Positions 1 through 6,871 of a stretch of DNA of 22,041 bases are shown here, one piece after another; position 1 is the first letter of the stretch; each line of letters begins with the position of its first letter. Both the position numbers and the translations under genes were made by a program. The DNA lies in NCBI GenBank assembly GCA_050330055.1, contig JBHJOF010000385.1, positions 1 to 22,041 of the forward strand. Direction: 5' to 3'. The notes beneath the pieces are model-generated. The model worked only from the letters and a program-made list of their open reading frames with translations. It was not told where the DNA came from and made no database searches. This stretch comes from JBHJOF01 sp050330055 (GTDB taxonomy: Bacteria; Pseudomonadota; Alphaproteobacteria; Kiloniellales; JAKSDN01).

Positions 1-675
1 CCGGAAGTAGGGCCAGAGGTCGGGCAGGGCACCGCTCAGGCCGCGCGCGATCCGTACGTCCCAGTCGACCCGCAGCCGGCCGTCAGGCGCCTCGCGGAAA
101 GTTGCCTCGGCAAAGCGGCGCCACTTCGCCTCGTCGTCGCCGTAGCCGAGCTCGGCGTGCCGCCGTTTCGCCTCGTCGATTGCCGCTGCCCAGTCGGGCA
201 GCGGCCGGTCGCGCGCGACGTGGTCGCGGATGCGGCCGAGCGCATCGGTCGCGAGGGCCGGGCCGACGTCGTTCAGGATTGCGCCGGCCAGCACGATCGG
301 GTTGCTGACCGCCAGGCCCATCGCCAGCAATCCGCCCATCGAGGTGCCGCAGACCACCAGGCGATGCAGGTTGCAGGCCGCCAGCAGCGCCGCGATGTCG
401 CGCAGATAGACCTCGGGCCGGTAGTTGCGCCAGTCCTCGTCGTAGCTCGACCGGCCGCGGCCCCGGTAGTCGGGGCAGACCACACGGCGGCCCGCCGCGT
501 GGCGCCGCGCGAAGGCGACGAAATCCCTGGAGTTGCGCGCCAGGCCGCTCAGGCAGAGCAGCGGCACCCCCGGTGCCAGGGGATCGCCATAGTCGCGCAG
601 GAACAACTGCAGCCCGTCCTGGGCGCTGATCCAACGCTCACGGTAGTCCGGACTCGGATCGGCCGTTGTGCTCAC
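1..675 (-). CDS. alpha/beta fold hydrolase (C-terminus cut by window edge)
   Basis: 225 residues are visible and the C-terminal end lies outside the window. The protein has the alpha/beta hydrolase layout: a first beta strand ending in LLCLSGLARNSRDF (about residues 39-52, where the oxyanion loop lies), then VVCPDYRGRGRSS (65-77), then the nucleophile elbow VVCGTSMGGLLAMG with Ser112. The acid and His of the triad would lie at or beyond the edge. The likely role is hydrolysis of an ester, lactone or other small substrate in the cytoplasm; the substrate cannot be read from the sequence. The start is a GTG eight bases after the stop of the dehalogenase gene, so the two probably form one leftward operon. 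No strong Shine-Dalgarno sequence is visible, which fits translational coupling. The family assignment is firm, the specificity is not. Confidence 0.85.
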   Translation of the reverse strand, partial: MSTTADPSPDYRERWISAQDGLQLFLRDYGDPLAPGVPLLCLSGLARNSRDFVAFARRHAAGRRVVCPDYRGRGRSSYDEDWRNYRPEVYLRDIAALLAACNLHRLVVCGTSMGGLLAMGLAVSNPIVLAGAILNDVGPALATDALGRIRDHVARDRPLPDWAAAIDEAKRRHAELGYGDDEAKWRRFAEATFREAPDGRLRVDWDVRIARGLSGALPDLWPYFR

Positions 676-683
676 GGCTGTGG

Positions 684-1370
684 CTAGAGACTGAGCAGCG
701 GCGGCAGCTCGGCCAGCGAGCCGATGACTGCGGCCATGGTGCCGGGCAGCTTCTCGGCCGGCTGGTCGAAGCGGTTGAGCCGCGCCACCCGGAAGCCGAA
801 GTGGGCGGCGCCGTGGCTGTCCCAGGCGTTGTTGGAGACGAAGCAGATGCGTTCAGCCGGCACGCTCAGCCGATCGACCGCGAGCTGGTAGACACGGGGG
901 TCAGGCTTGTAGATGCCAACCTCCTCGACCGACAGAACGGCGTCGAGCAGGCCGCCGAGGCCGGCCGAGTCCACCGCCGCCTGCAGCATGTCGGGCGCGC
1001 CGTTCGACAGGATTGCGGTGGTCTTGCCGGCTTGGCGCAGCCGGATCAGACAGTCGTTCACGTCCGGATAGGCCTCCAGGCTGCGGTAGAGCTCCATCAG
1101 GTGGTCGCGCAGTGCCGGGTCGTCGACGCCGTGCGCCGCCAGGGCATAGTCCAGGCCGTCGCCGGTGATCTGCCAGAAATCGACGTGCGCGACCATCAGG
1201 CTGCGCAGCCAGGTGTACTCGAGCTGCTTCTGGCGCCACAGGGCAGAGACCGCCGCGGCCTTGTCGCCGAGCGCCGCGCCGCCGCGCCCGACCGCCGAAT
1301 GGACGTCGAACAGCGTGCCGTAGGCGTCGAACACACAGGCTGCGATGTCGGGGAAGCCGGCCCTGGACAT
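684..1370 (-). CDS. haloacid dehalogenase type II (L-2-haloacid dehalogenase)
   Basis: This 228-residue HAD-superfamily protein resembles L-2-haloacid dehalogenases, which convert L-2-haloalkanoates to D-2-hydroxyacids through an aspartyl ester. The whole catalytic set known from L-DEX YL can be placed: Asp15 and Thr19 in CVFDAYGTLFDVHS, Arg46 in WRQKQLEYTWLRSLM, Ser122 in ILSNG, Lys155 and Tyr161 in YKPDPRVYQLA, and Ser179, Asn181 and Asp184 in FVSNNAWD. The length matches the family (about 230). An ATG at 1379 and a longer frame to 1469 are possible starts, but the extra residues are Arg/Gly-rich and unlike the family; a weak GGCAGA lies about 10 bases before the 1370 ATG. It is cytoplasmic and probably co-transcribed with the hydrolase downstream. 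Annotated family members are not always active on haloacids, so the substrate is inferred from residue conservation. Confidence 0.88.
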   Translation of the reverse strand: MSRAGFPDIAACVFDAYGTLFDVHSAVGRGGAALGDKAAAVSALWRQKQLEYTWLRSLMVAHVDFWQITGDGLDYALAAHGVDDPALRDHLMELYRSLEAYPDVNDCLIRLRQAGKTTAILSNGAPDMLQAAVDSAGLGGLLDAVLSVEEVGIYKPDPRVYQLAVDRLSVPAERICFVSNNAWDSHGAAHFGFRVARLNRFDQPAEKLPGTMAAVIGSLAELPPLLSL

Positions 1371-1575
1371 GCGCGCCATTCTGCCAAGCGCGCGCCGCCG
1401 CGCCAAGCGCCTGAGCGGCCGGGCCCCTGTTCCAACGTGACGGGGACCTGGCGAGACGGAAGAAGACAAATCCGATTGCCGCTTGACGCTGCAGCTTGAG
1501 GGCTAGCTCCCAAGACAGCTACAACTTAAGATAAACGTTGGTTCAGAAGGCGAGAACTTGGCGCGGAGGGATGTC

Positions 1576-2247
1576 ATGGCGATATCTTTTGCCGAGGCTA
1601 CAGGGCGCTTGCTGTCTGGCTCTGAGTTGTCGTGGCAGAAATTTGGAGGGCACAAGGGTAGCTCCGTGACCCTGGGCGAGCCCGGCCAACGACGCCTTCT
1701 CAAGTATCTGCTGAAGCAAAGTAGCTCCAAAGTTGCAGAAGCCAACGAAGAGCTTTTTCAGGGGCTGATTGCTGCATGGGAAGCTCAGGCAATCATTTTC
1801 GAGATATCAAAGTCTGTCGCGCTGGGGCAGAAAAGTCTTGTGGAGGCTCTCAGAAAGGACGCTAAGTCAGCGTCCGATCAAGCTGGAGCGAATCTCGCCA
1901 ATACCTCCTGGCTGCGGGCGATTCTCTGGGCATTTGTCCTGTCTCTTCGTGAACAAACGCTTGAAGGATTGGTTGGAAATACCTTCCCTCTCATTGTTCT
2001 GGATGATCCACAGGTCACGTTCGACCCGCGCAACAAGCGGAAATGGGCGGAGGAGCTTACTGCGCTGGCCAACAAGGCGCCCGGCGAAAAGGAAGCGGCC
2101 CAACTGTTTCTCACCACTCACGAGCGGCAGTTTTTCCAGATCCTGGTGAACTACGAACAGCTCGCAGGGCAACAAGGCCTAATAGCGGCAGTAAACAAGA
2201 CTACGGGTGTGGCTACAGTGGTGAACGGAAGTTCTCTATCTCGGTGA
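1576..2247 (+). CDS. C-terminal fragment of an SMC/ABC-type ATPase, probably truncated
   Basis: The 223-residue product contains only the second half of an SMC/Rad50-like nucleotide-binding domain. Visible parts are a degenerate signature region (NTSWLRAILWAF, about 110-120), a Walker B strand FPLIVLDDP (137-145), a D-loop-like VTFDPRNK (147-154) and a switch histidine in LFLTTHERQFF (His182). There is no Walker A motif. The frame stays open upstream to 1507 and then meets a stop, so the N-terminal half seems to be missing. The ATG at 1576 has a good GGAGGG six bases before it; a TTG at 1558 is an alternative. The DDP form of Walker B is typical of RloC/PrrC/AAA_13-like ATPases often found in defence systems, but that role is inference. 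Base composition is much lower in GC than the neighbours, suggesting transfer. The next gene continues one frame over and may be the same broken gene. Confidence 0.6.
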   Translation: MAISFAEATGRLLSGSELSWQKFGGHKGSSVTLGEPGQRRLLKYLLKQSSSKVAEANEELFQGLIAAWEAQAIIFEISKSVALGQKSLVEALRKDAKSASDQAGANLANTSWLRAILWAFVLSLREQTLEGLVGNTFPLIVLDDPQVTFDPRNKRKWAEELTALANKAPGEKEAAQLFLTTHERQFFQILVNYEQLAGQQGLIAAVNKTTGVATVVNGSSLSR

Positions 2248-2284
2248 TCCGAGAACGTTCGCATGGGAGAAGAATGTTGTTGAG

Positions 2285-3109
2285 TTGCCTGCCAGCCAAG
2301 GAAATGAGCTCAAGAATGTCATCCTCTATAAAACGGGAGTGGCCGCGGCCGCCAAGAGCGATGGCCGCGTGGGCGATGGAGAAGTTACAATTGAGGAATG
2401 GGAGACAGCTGAGCCGATAAAGCTACCGAATCACGAGGTATATCAACTCGCAGCGGGCACCTTGGAGCCGGTCGCGGGGATTGGAGACCTTCTCATTGTC
2501 AGCAACTATGCATCGGTGAATGCGCGCAACTTAGTGGTGATGGCGTTAGGTAAGAGATTGCTGGCCCGCCGGTACAATGTTCCTGATAGTAACCCTGGGA
2601 TTGCTGTCCTCACCGGCCAAGCAATCGATCCATACGATCTGCCGCAGCCGATCATAGTTCCGCTAGATCTGATAGAGCCGCGCAAAGTAGTGGGTACAAT
2701 ATTCGCCTCTCATCTTTTGTTTGTGCCGTTATCGGATAAAGAAAATGAAATCTTACCTTTAAGTGATGCCGCTATTGTGAGAGCGGCGCTTAAAGATGCC
2801 CGACTGTTTCAAATAAAAGGACGGAGTGCAGAGCCAATTGCTCTGGAAGGGCAGTTTTTGATTACACACTCAGTTGAATATAACTCTGCTTCTCTCAATG
2901 CGGCCGAAGGCCAGTTGGTTGTGGCCGTTGATGAATCTGGCGCTCGATATTTCAAGCGGCTTCGACTTAGTGGCCCTGTTGCCGTTCTTGAGAGCCTCAA
3001 TCCAGACGGTACTACACCCACAGAGCTTTTGAGTCTCGATGGCGCGCTAGGACTTCCAAAACTTACGGGTCTTCTGACTGTGGCCGGCGTACTCTTCGAA
3101 CTCCCCTGA
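2285..3109 (+). CDS. protein with two tandem S24 (LexA/UmuD-like) modules
   Basis: 274 residues from a TTG start. I know no named family for it, but the chain holds two copies of an S24-peptidase-like fold. Module 1 (about 51-142) contains GTLEPVAGIGDLLIV, which aligns without gaps with the family pattern GdSMEPtlrdGDlvlV; Thr59 sits at the nucleophile position and Arg95 at the Lys position. Module 2 (about 173-273) contains GRSAEPIALEGQFLI with Ser181 and ARYFKRL with Lys224, so a Ser/Lys pair is kept. Proteins of this fold cleave themselves in SOS-type or phage repressors, or process signal peptides. No DNA-binding helix-turn-helix is visible. Sensible protein sequence in this frame runs back to 2225, just after a stop at 2222-2224, with no better start codon, so the N-terminus is uncertain and a frameshift from the ATPase fragment is likely. 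GC is low, as in the fragment before it. Confidence 0.6.
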   Translation: MPASQGNELKNVILYKTGVAAAAKSDGRVGDGEVTIEEWETAEPIKLPNHEVYQLAAGTLEPVAGIGDLLIVSNYASVNARNLVVMALGKRLLARRYNVPDSNPGIAVLTGQAIDPYDLPQPIIVPLDLIEPRKVVGTIFASHLLFVPLSDKENEILPLSDAAIVRAALKDARLFQIKGRSAEPIALEGQFLITHSVEYNSASLNAAEGQLVVAVDESGARYFKRLRLSGPVAVLESLNPDGTTPTELLSLDGALGLPKLTGLLTVAGVLFELP

Positions 3110-3127
3110 ACGCGGCATGCCGGCGGC

Positions 3128-5098
3128 CTATTGCGTGGTGGGCGTGAGCGGCAGCTCGACCAGCTGGCTGTTCAAGCGGTGGCGATAGACCACCAGGCTC
3201 TCCAGCACCCGCATGACGTAGTTGCGGGTCTCGGAAAAGGGAATCTGTTCGATCCACTGCACCGGATCGACCTTCTGATCGCGCGGGTCGCCGTTCTGCC
3301 TGATCCAGCTCTGGACCCGTCCCGGACCGGCGTTGTAGGCGGCCAGCGCCAGCGCGGCGGAGCCGTCGAAGCGCTTCAGGAGTTGCGACAGATAGGTCCG
3401 CCCGAGCTTCAGGTTGAAGGCCGGGTCGTTGACCAGCTTGTCCTGGCTGTAGCTCATCCTGAGCTGCTGGGCCAAACGCTTGGCGGTGGCCGGCATGATC
3501 TGCATCAGGCCGCGCGCGCCGGCATGGCTGATTGCGCCGCCGTCGAAGGCGCTCTCCTGGCGGATCACCGCCAGCACCAGAGCATGCTCCGGCTCGGTGT
3601 GGGCCGGCAGGCCGGTCATGGGAAACAGCTCCTCGAGCAGCCAGATGCCTTCGTTGCGGGCCTGCTTGGCGACCGAAAGCGCCACGTCTGGACGGCCGAC
3701 CTCGATCGCCAGGGCGGCGGCGAGCTGATAGTCGGCCTCGCTGACTGCCAGATCGCGCAGGTGATAGAGGAAGGTCTGCTGCAGGTCGCGCTCGCGCAGC
3801 TGGCCGAGCAGGCGGACGATGCGCACCAGATCCCATTTGTCGAAGCGCGCGCGGTCGGCCTCGCCTGCCGGGCGCGGCTGCGGCGCGTTGATCGACACCG
3901 GAAGGCCGCGCCGGCTCGTCGCGAGCTGGCCGTAGAAGGTCGTGTCGTGCTCGGCCGCGACCTGGTACCAGCGCAGGGCCGCGTCCGTCTCGCCCATCGC
4001 CGCCGCGGCCTCGCCGGACCAGTAGGCGCCGCGAGACTGGCTGATCGTGCCGGTGCTGCCGTAGTACAGCTTGGCGAAGTGCTGATAGGCCTTGTCCGGC
4101 TGCTTGAGGAAGCTGAACGCCGTCCAGCCGGACAGCCACTCGGCCTCGGCGAAGTCTGCGCCCTCGGTCAGGCCGTGATTGCTGGCGATCCGATAGGCGG
4201 TCTTGTAGTCCTTGTGAGCCAGCGCCTCGCGCGCCGCCCAGAGGCGGAGGCCGGCCCAGCGCTCCGGATTGGGCAGGCTGCCAGGCAGCGGCACCAGCAG
4301 CTCGACCACGCCTTCGTAGCGACCCTTGCCCTTGCGCCACAGCGCGCGCTCGTAGTTCAGGCCGGGATCATCGCGCAGCGCCTTCGGCACCCGGGCGATC
4401 TCGTTGTCCACGCCGGGCTTGCGCGCTGCCAGGGCCAGTCGCGCGCCGGCCAGTTCCGGATAGCCCTTGCCGGCGCGCCGCGCCTGGCGCAGGGCGCTGC
4501 TGCCGCTGCGGTCCCACAGCAATCGGTCGAGCCGCGCGACATGGTCCTCATGGGTCAGCAGCTCGCGATAGAGGCGATGGAACTGCTCCTCCTGCCTGAC
4601 GTCGAAGCTTGTCCCGCGCCAGGTCGCGCTGATCAGGCGCTTCGCCTCGTCGTTGCGGCCTGCACGCAGCAGGGCGCCGATCTGCAGCATGGCGCCTTCC
4701 GCGGTGATCGGCGGGTTGGTCTCGAACCAGGCCAGAATCTGCTTGTCCGGCAGGTTTGCCGGCATGCGCCGCTCGATCGTGCGCTGCAGGCTGCGCAGGC
4801 GTGGCCAGTCGGGGTTCTGCTGGTAAAAGGCCCGGGCTTCATCGAACGAGGCCTGGTCTTCGGCCTCGGTCAGCAGCAGCCACTGGATTACCTTGGCGGG
4901 CAGCGCGTTGCTGGCGCGCGTGGCGTGCAGGTGGGCGTCGCGGTAGCGCTTCTTGCCGAAATGCAGGAAGGCGTTTCGATAGTGCTCGCGATCGGAGTCC
5001 GACAGGCGCTCAGACGCGCGGCTGCCCGGCCCGCCTGCGGCGAGGAGCACGGCTACCACGACAGCGCCGAGCAGAGGCAGGCGAAGCCAGCGGAACAC
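3128..5098 (-). CDS. slt: soluble lytic murein transglycosylase (Slt70-like)
   Basis: 656 residues. An N-terminal signal sequence (basic MFRWLRLP, then a hydrophobic stretch to about residue 22) is followed by a helical, TPR-like superhelix (about 35-480) and a C-terminal SLT catalytic domain (about 500-630). The enzyme cleaves the MurNAc-GlcNAc bond of peptidoglycan in the periplasm, leaving 1,6-anhydro ends. The catalytic acid is Glu515 in VIRQESAFD. The supporting motifs ARGLMQIMPATA, ALAAYNAGPGRV and IPFSETRNYVMRVLE are all present. The length agrees with Slt70 (about 620-650). The start is GTG with AAAGG about five bases upstream. The gene is divergent from dapA, and its end lies 18 bases from the end of the low-GC block, so the two converge. 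Confidence 0.93.
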   Translation of the reverse strand: MFRWLRLPLLGAVVVAVLLAAGGPGSRASERLSDSDREHYRNAFLHFGKKRYRDAHLHATRASNALPAKVIQWLLLTEAEDQASFDEARAFYQQNPDWPRLRSLQRTIERRMPANLPDKQILAWFETNPPITAEGAMLQIGALLRAGRNDEAKRLISATWRGTSFDVRQEEQFHRLYRELLTHEDHVARLDRLLWDRSGSSALRQARRAGKGYPELAGARLALAARKPGVDNEIARVPKALRDDPGLNYERALWRKGKGRYEGVVELLVPLPGSLPNPERWAGLRLWAAREALAHKDYKTAYRIASNHGLTEGADFAEAEWLSGWTAFSFLKQPDKAYQHFAKLYYGSTGTISQSRGAYWSGEAAAAMGETDAALRWYQVAAEHDTTFYGQLATSRRGLPVSINAPQPRPAGEADRARFDKWDLVRIVRLLGQLRERDLQQTFLYHLRDLAVSEADYQLAAALAIEVGRPDVALSVAKQARNEGIWLLEELFPMTGLPAHTEPEHALVLAVIRQESAFDGGAISHAGARGLMQIMPATAKRLAQQLRMSYSQDKLVNDPAFNLKLGRTYLSQLLKRFDGSAALALAAYNAGPGRVQSWIRQNGDPRDQKVDPVQWIEQIPFSETRNYVMRVLESLVVYRHRLNSQLVELPLTPTTQ

Positions 5099-5352
5099 GA
5101 ACCTTTGCGACCCCTCTTGTCACCACTCGGGCGGGCCAGCTCCGTACTCTACGCAAGCCGCCGCGATTCGACAACTGGCCCGCCGGGAAAGTTGCGGGCC
5201 ACCCAGGTCGGCCCGAGGCAACCAGAGCGGAACCCCCGCCCAAGCCCGGCTTGCCGAAACGGCGCTCAGCGGCTATTTTCCGCTGTCCAGGCGATTGCTT
5301 CGCACCGACCGGCTGCGATTCAAGACCAGATCCATTAAGTGAGGGTTAAGTT
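5099..5352. promoter_or_regulatory. divergent slt/dapA intergenic region
   Basis: These 254 bases separate the leftward slt gene from the rightward dapA gene and must carry both promoters. On the plus strand a weak candidate is TTGCTT at 5295-5300, 16 bases before GATTCA at 5317-5322, about 30 bases upstream of the dapA start; GAGGG at 5341-5344 is the likely ribosome-binding site. On the minus strand AAAGG lies just before the slt GTG. No convincing terminator, operator or RNA structure was seen. The promoter pair is a guess from consensus resemblance. Confidence 0.3.
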
Positions 5353-6240
5353 ATGGCCGGGCCCATGTTTCGAGGCTCCATCCCAGCGCTCATCACGCCT
5401 TTCGCCAACGGCAAGGTGGATGAGAAGGCCTTCCAGGATTTCGTGGACTGGCAGATAAAACAGGGCAGCCATGGCTTGGTGCCCTGCGGCACCACGGGCG
5501 AGTCGCCGACCCTGAGCCACGAGGAGGATATGCGGGTCACGGCGCTCTGCGTCGAGGCCGCCGCCGGCCGGGTGCCGGTGATCGCCGGGACCGGCTCGAA
5601 CAACACCGAAGAGGCGATCCTCTTGTCGTGCGCCGCCAAGGAGGCGGGCGCCGACGCGGTGCTTGTGGTGACCCCCTACTACAACAAGCCGACCCAGGAC
5701 GGCCTTTACGCCCACTACAAGGCGATCCACGACGCGGTCGAAATTCCGATCCTGATCTACAACATCCCGGGCCGCTGCATCGTCGACATGAGCGTCGAGA
5801 CCATGGCGCGCCTGGCCGAGCTGCCCAACATCGTCGGCGTCAAGGACGCGACCGCCGACTTGGTGCGGCCGGCCAAGACCCGCGCCGCCATCGGGCCCGA
5901 TTTCGTCCAGCTGAGCGGCGAGGACCCCACCGTGGTCCCCTTCCTGGCTCAGGGCGGGCACGGCTGCATCTCGGTCACTGCCAACGTGGCGCCGCGCGCC
6001 TGCGCCGACCTGCACGAGGCCTGGCAGCGCGGCGACGTCGCCACGGTACAGAAGATCAACGACCGCCTGATGCCGCTGCACTTCGCGCTCTTCGTCGAGA
6101 CCAGCCCGGCGCCGGTCAAGTACGCGGCCAGCCTGCTCGGCCTGGCGCAGAACCGCGTGCGCCTGCCCATGGTGCCGGTCAAGCCGGAGACCGAGGCCAA
6201 GGTGCGCGACGCCATGGTGCACGCCGGCCTGATCAACTGA
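5353..6240 (+). CDS. dapA: 4-hydroxy-tetrahydrodipicolinate synthase
   Basis: 295 residues, the usual family length. It condenses pyruvate with aspartate semialdehyde, the first committed step of the diaminopimelate/lysine pathway that feeds peptidoglycan synthesis. It is a cytoplasmic TIM-barrel enzyme. Conserved residues: Thr47-Thr48 in GTTGESPTLSHEE, the Tyr pair 109-110 in VVTPYYNKPTQDG, Tyr136 and Arg141 in IYNIPGRC, and Schiff-base Lys164 in IVGVKDATADL. The start is ATG with GAGGG eight bases upstream. smpB follows after 23 bases, so the pair is probably one operon. The assignment is near certain; related pyruvate aldolases (N-acetylneuraminate lyase, KDG aldolase) are less likely given the GTTGE and YNIPGR motifs. 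Confidence 0.97.
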   Translation: MAGPMFRGSIPALITPFANGKVDEKAFQDFVDWQIKQGSHGLVPCGTTGESPTLSHEEDMRVTALCVEAAAGRVPVIAGTGSNNTEEAILLSCAAKEAGADAVLVVTPYYNKPTQDGLYAHYKAIHDAVEIPILIYNIPGRCIVDMSVETMARLAELPNIVGVKDATADLVRPAKTRAAIGPDFVQLSGEDPTVVPFLAQGGHGCISVTANVAPRACADLHEAWQRGDVATVQKINDRLMPLHFALFVETSPAPVKYAASLLGLAQNRVRLPMVPVKPETEAKVRDAMVHAGLIN

Positions 6241-6263
6241 TCGCAGCCTCTCTGGAATAGACG

Positions 6264-6728
6264 ATGGCCGAGGGCGGACGGACGCTCGTCGCCCAGAACC
6301 GCCGGGCGCGGCACGACTATACTATCGAGGATCGCCTGGAGGCTGGCCTGGTGCTGACCGGCACCGAGGTCAAGTCGCTGCGCAACGGCCGTGCCTCGAT
6401 CAACGAGGCCTATGCGGCCGAGGAGGGCGGCGAGTTCTATCTGCTTAACGCCCACATCCCGGAGTACCAGGCTGCGAGCCGCTTCAACCACGCGCCCAAG
6501 CGGCCGCGCAAGCTGCTGCTGCACCGGCGCGAGGTGGCGCGTCTGCACGGCCTGGTGCAGCGCGAAGGCTACACCCTGGTGCCGCTCAGTCTCTACTTCA
6601 CGCCGCGCGGGATTGCCAAGATCGAGCTCGGCCTGGCGCACGGCAAGCGCAAGGTCGACAAACGCGAGACCGAGAAGAAGCGCGACTGGCAGCGCCAGAA
6701 GGCGCGCCTCATGCGCGAGCGGGGCTGA
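6264..6728 (+). CDS. smpB: SsrA-binding protein SmpB
   Basis: 154 residues, a normal length. SmpB binds tmRNA and places it in the A site of stalled ribosomes for trans-translation. The core beta-barrel is recognisable: VAQNRRARHDYTIEDRLEAG at the start, then LTGTEVKSLRNGRASINEAY, the strand FYLLNAHIPEY and LVPLSLYFTPRGIAKIELGL. The basic C-terminal tail (GKRKVDKRETEKKRDWQRQK) is the part that occupies the decoding site and mRNA channel. The gene lies 23 bases after dapA, as in many alphaproteobacteria. No tmRNA gene is present in this window. The GGAATAG in front of the ATG is a weak ribosome-binding site, which fits coupling to dapA. Confidence 0.97.
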   Translation: MAEGGRTLVAQNRRARHDYTIEDRLEAGLVLTGTEVKSLRNGRASINEAYAAEEGGEFYLLNAHIPEYQAASRFNHAPKRPRKLLLHRREVARLHGLVQREGYTLVPLSLYFTPRGIAKIELGLAHGKRKVDKRETEKKRDWQRQKARLMRERG

Positions 6729-6871
6729 GAGGCGCACTCCCGGAAGGGCCGTGATTTGCCACGCCGGTCGAATTCTTATGATTATTTGGCCGGAATCAAC
6801 GTAGTATCTGAAACGCGTAGCCTCATCACGCGAGGCCGGGCTTAGCGATAGCGCGTTCACCCAGCCGCGGG

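Noticed and set aside
1380..1469. Longer N-terminus for the haloacid dehalogenase.
   Set aside because: The extra 30 residues are Arg/Gly-rich, absent from the family, and have no ribosome-binding site.
3112..3121. CGGCATGCCG palindrome between the S24-like gene and slt as terminator.
   Set aside because: No loop and no T run; too short to claim.
3131..5338. A 735-codon open frame on the plus strand opposite slt.
   Set aside because: It is antisense to a gene with a full signal peptide and catalytic motifs; its Arg/Gln/Ala-rich translation has no domain and arises from the G/C codon bias.
6756..6782. TTGCCA and TATGAT before the sensor kinase as a promoter.
   Set aside because: The spacer is only 15 bases and the distance to the start is about 90 bases; possible but not supported well enough to list.
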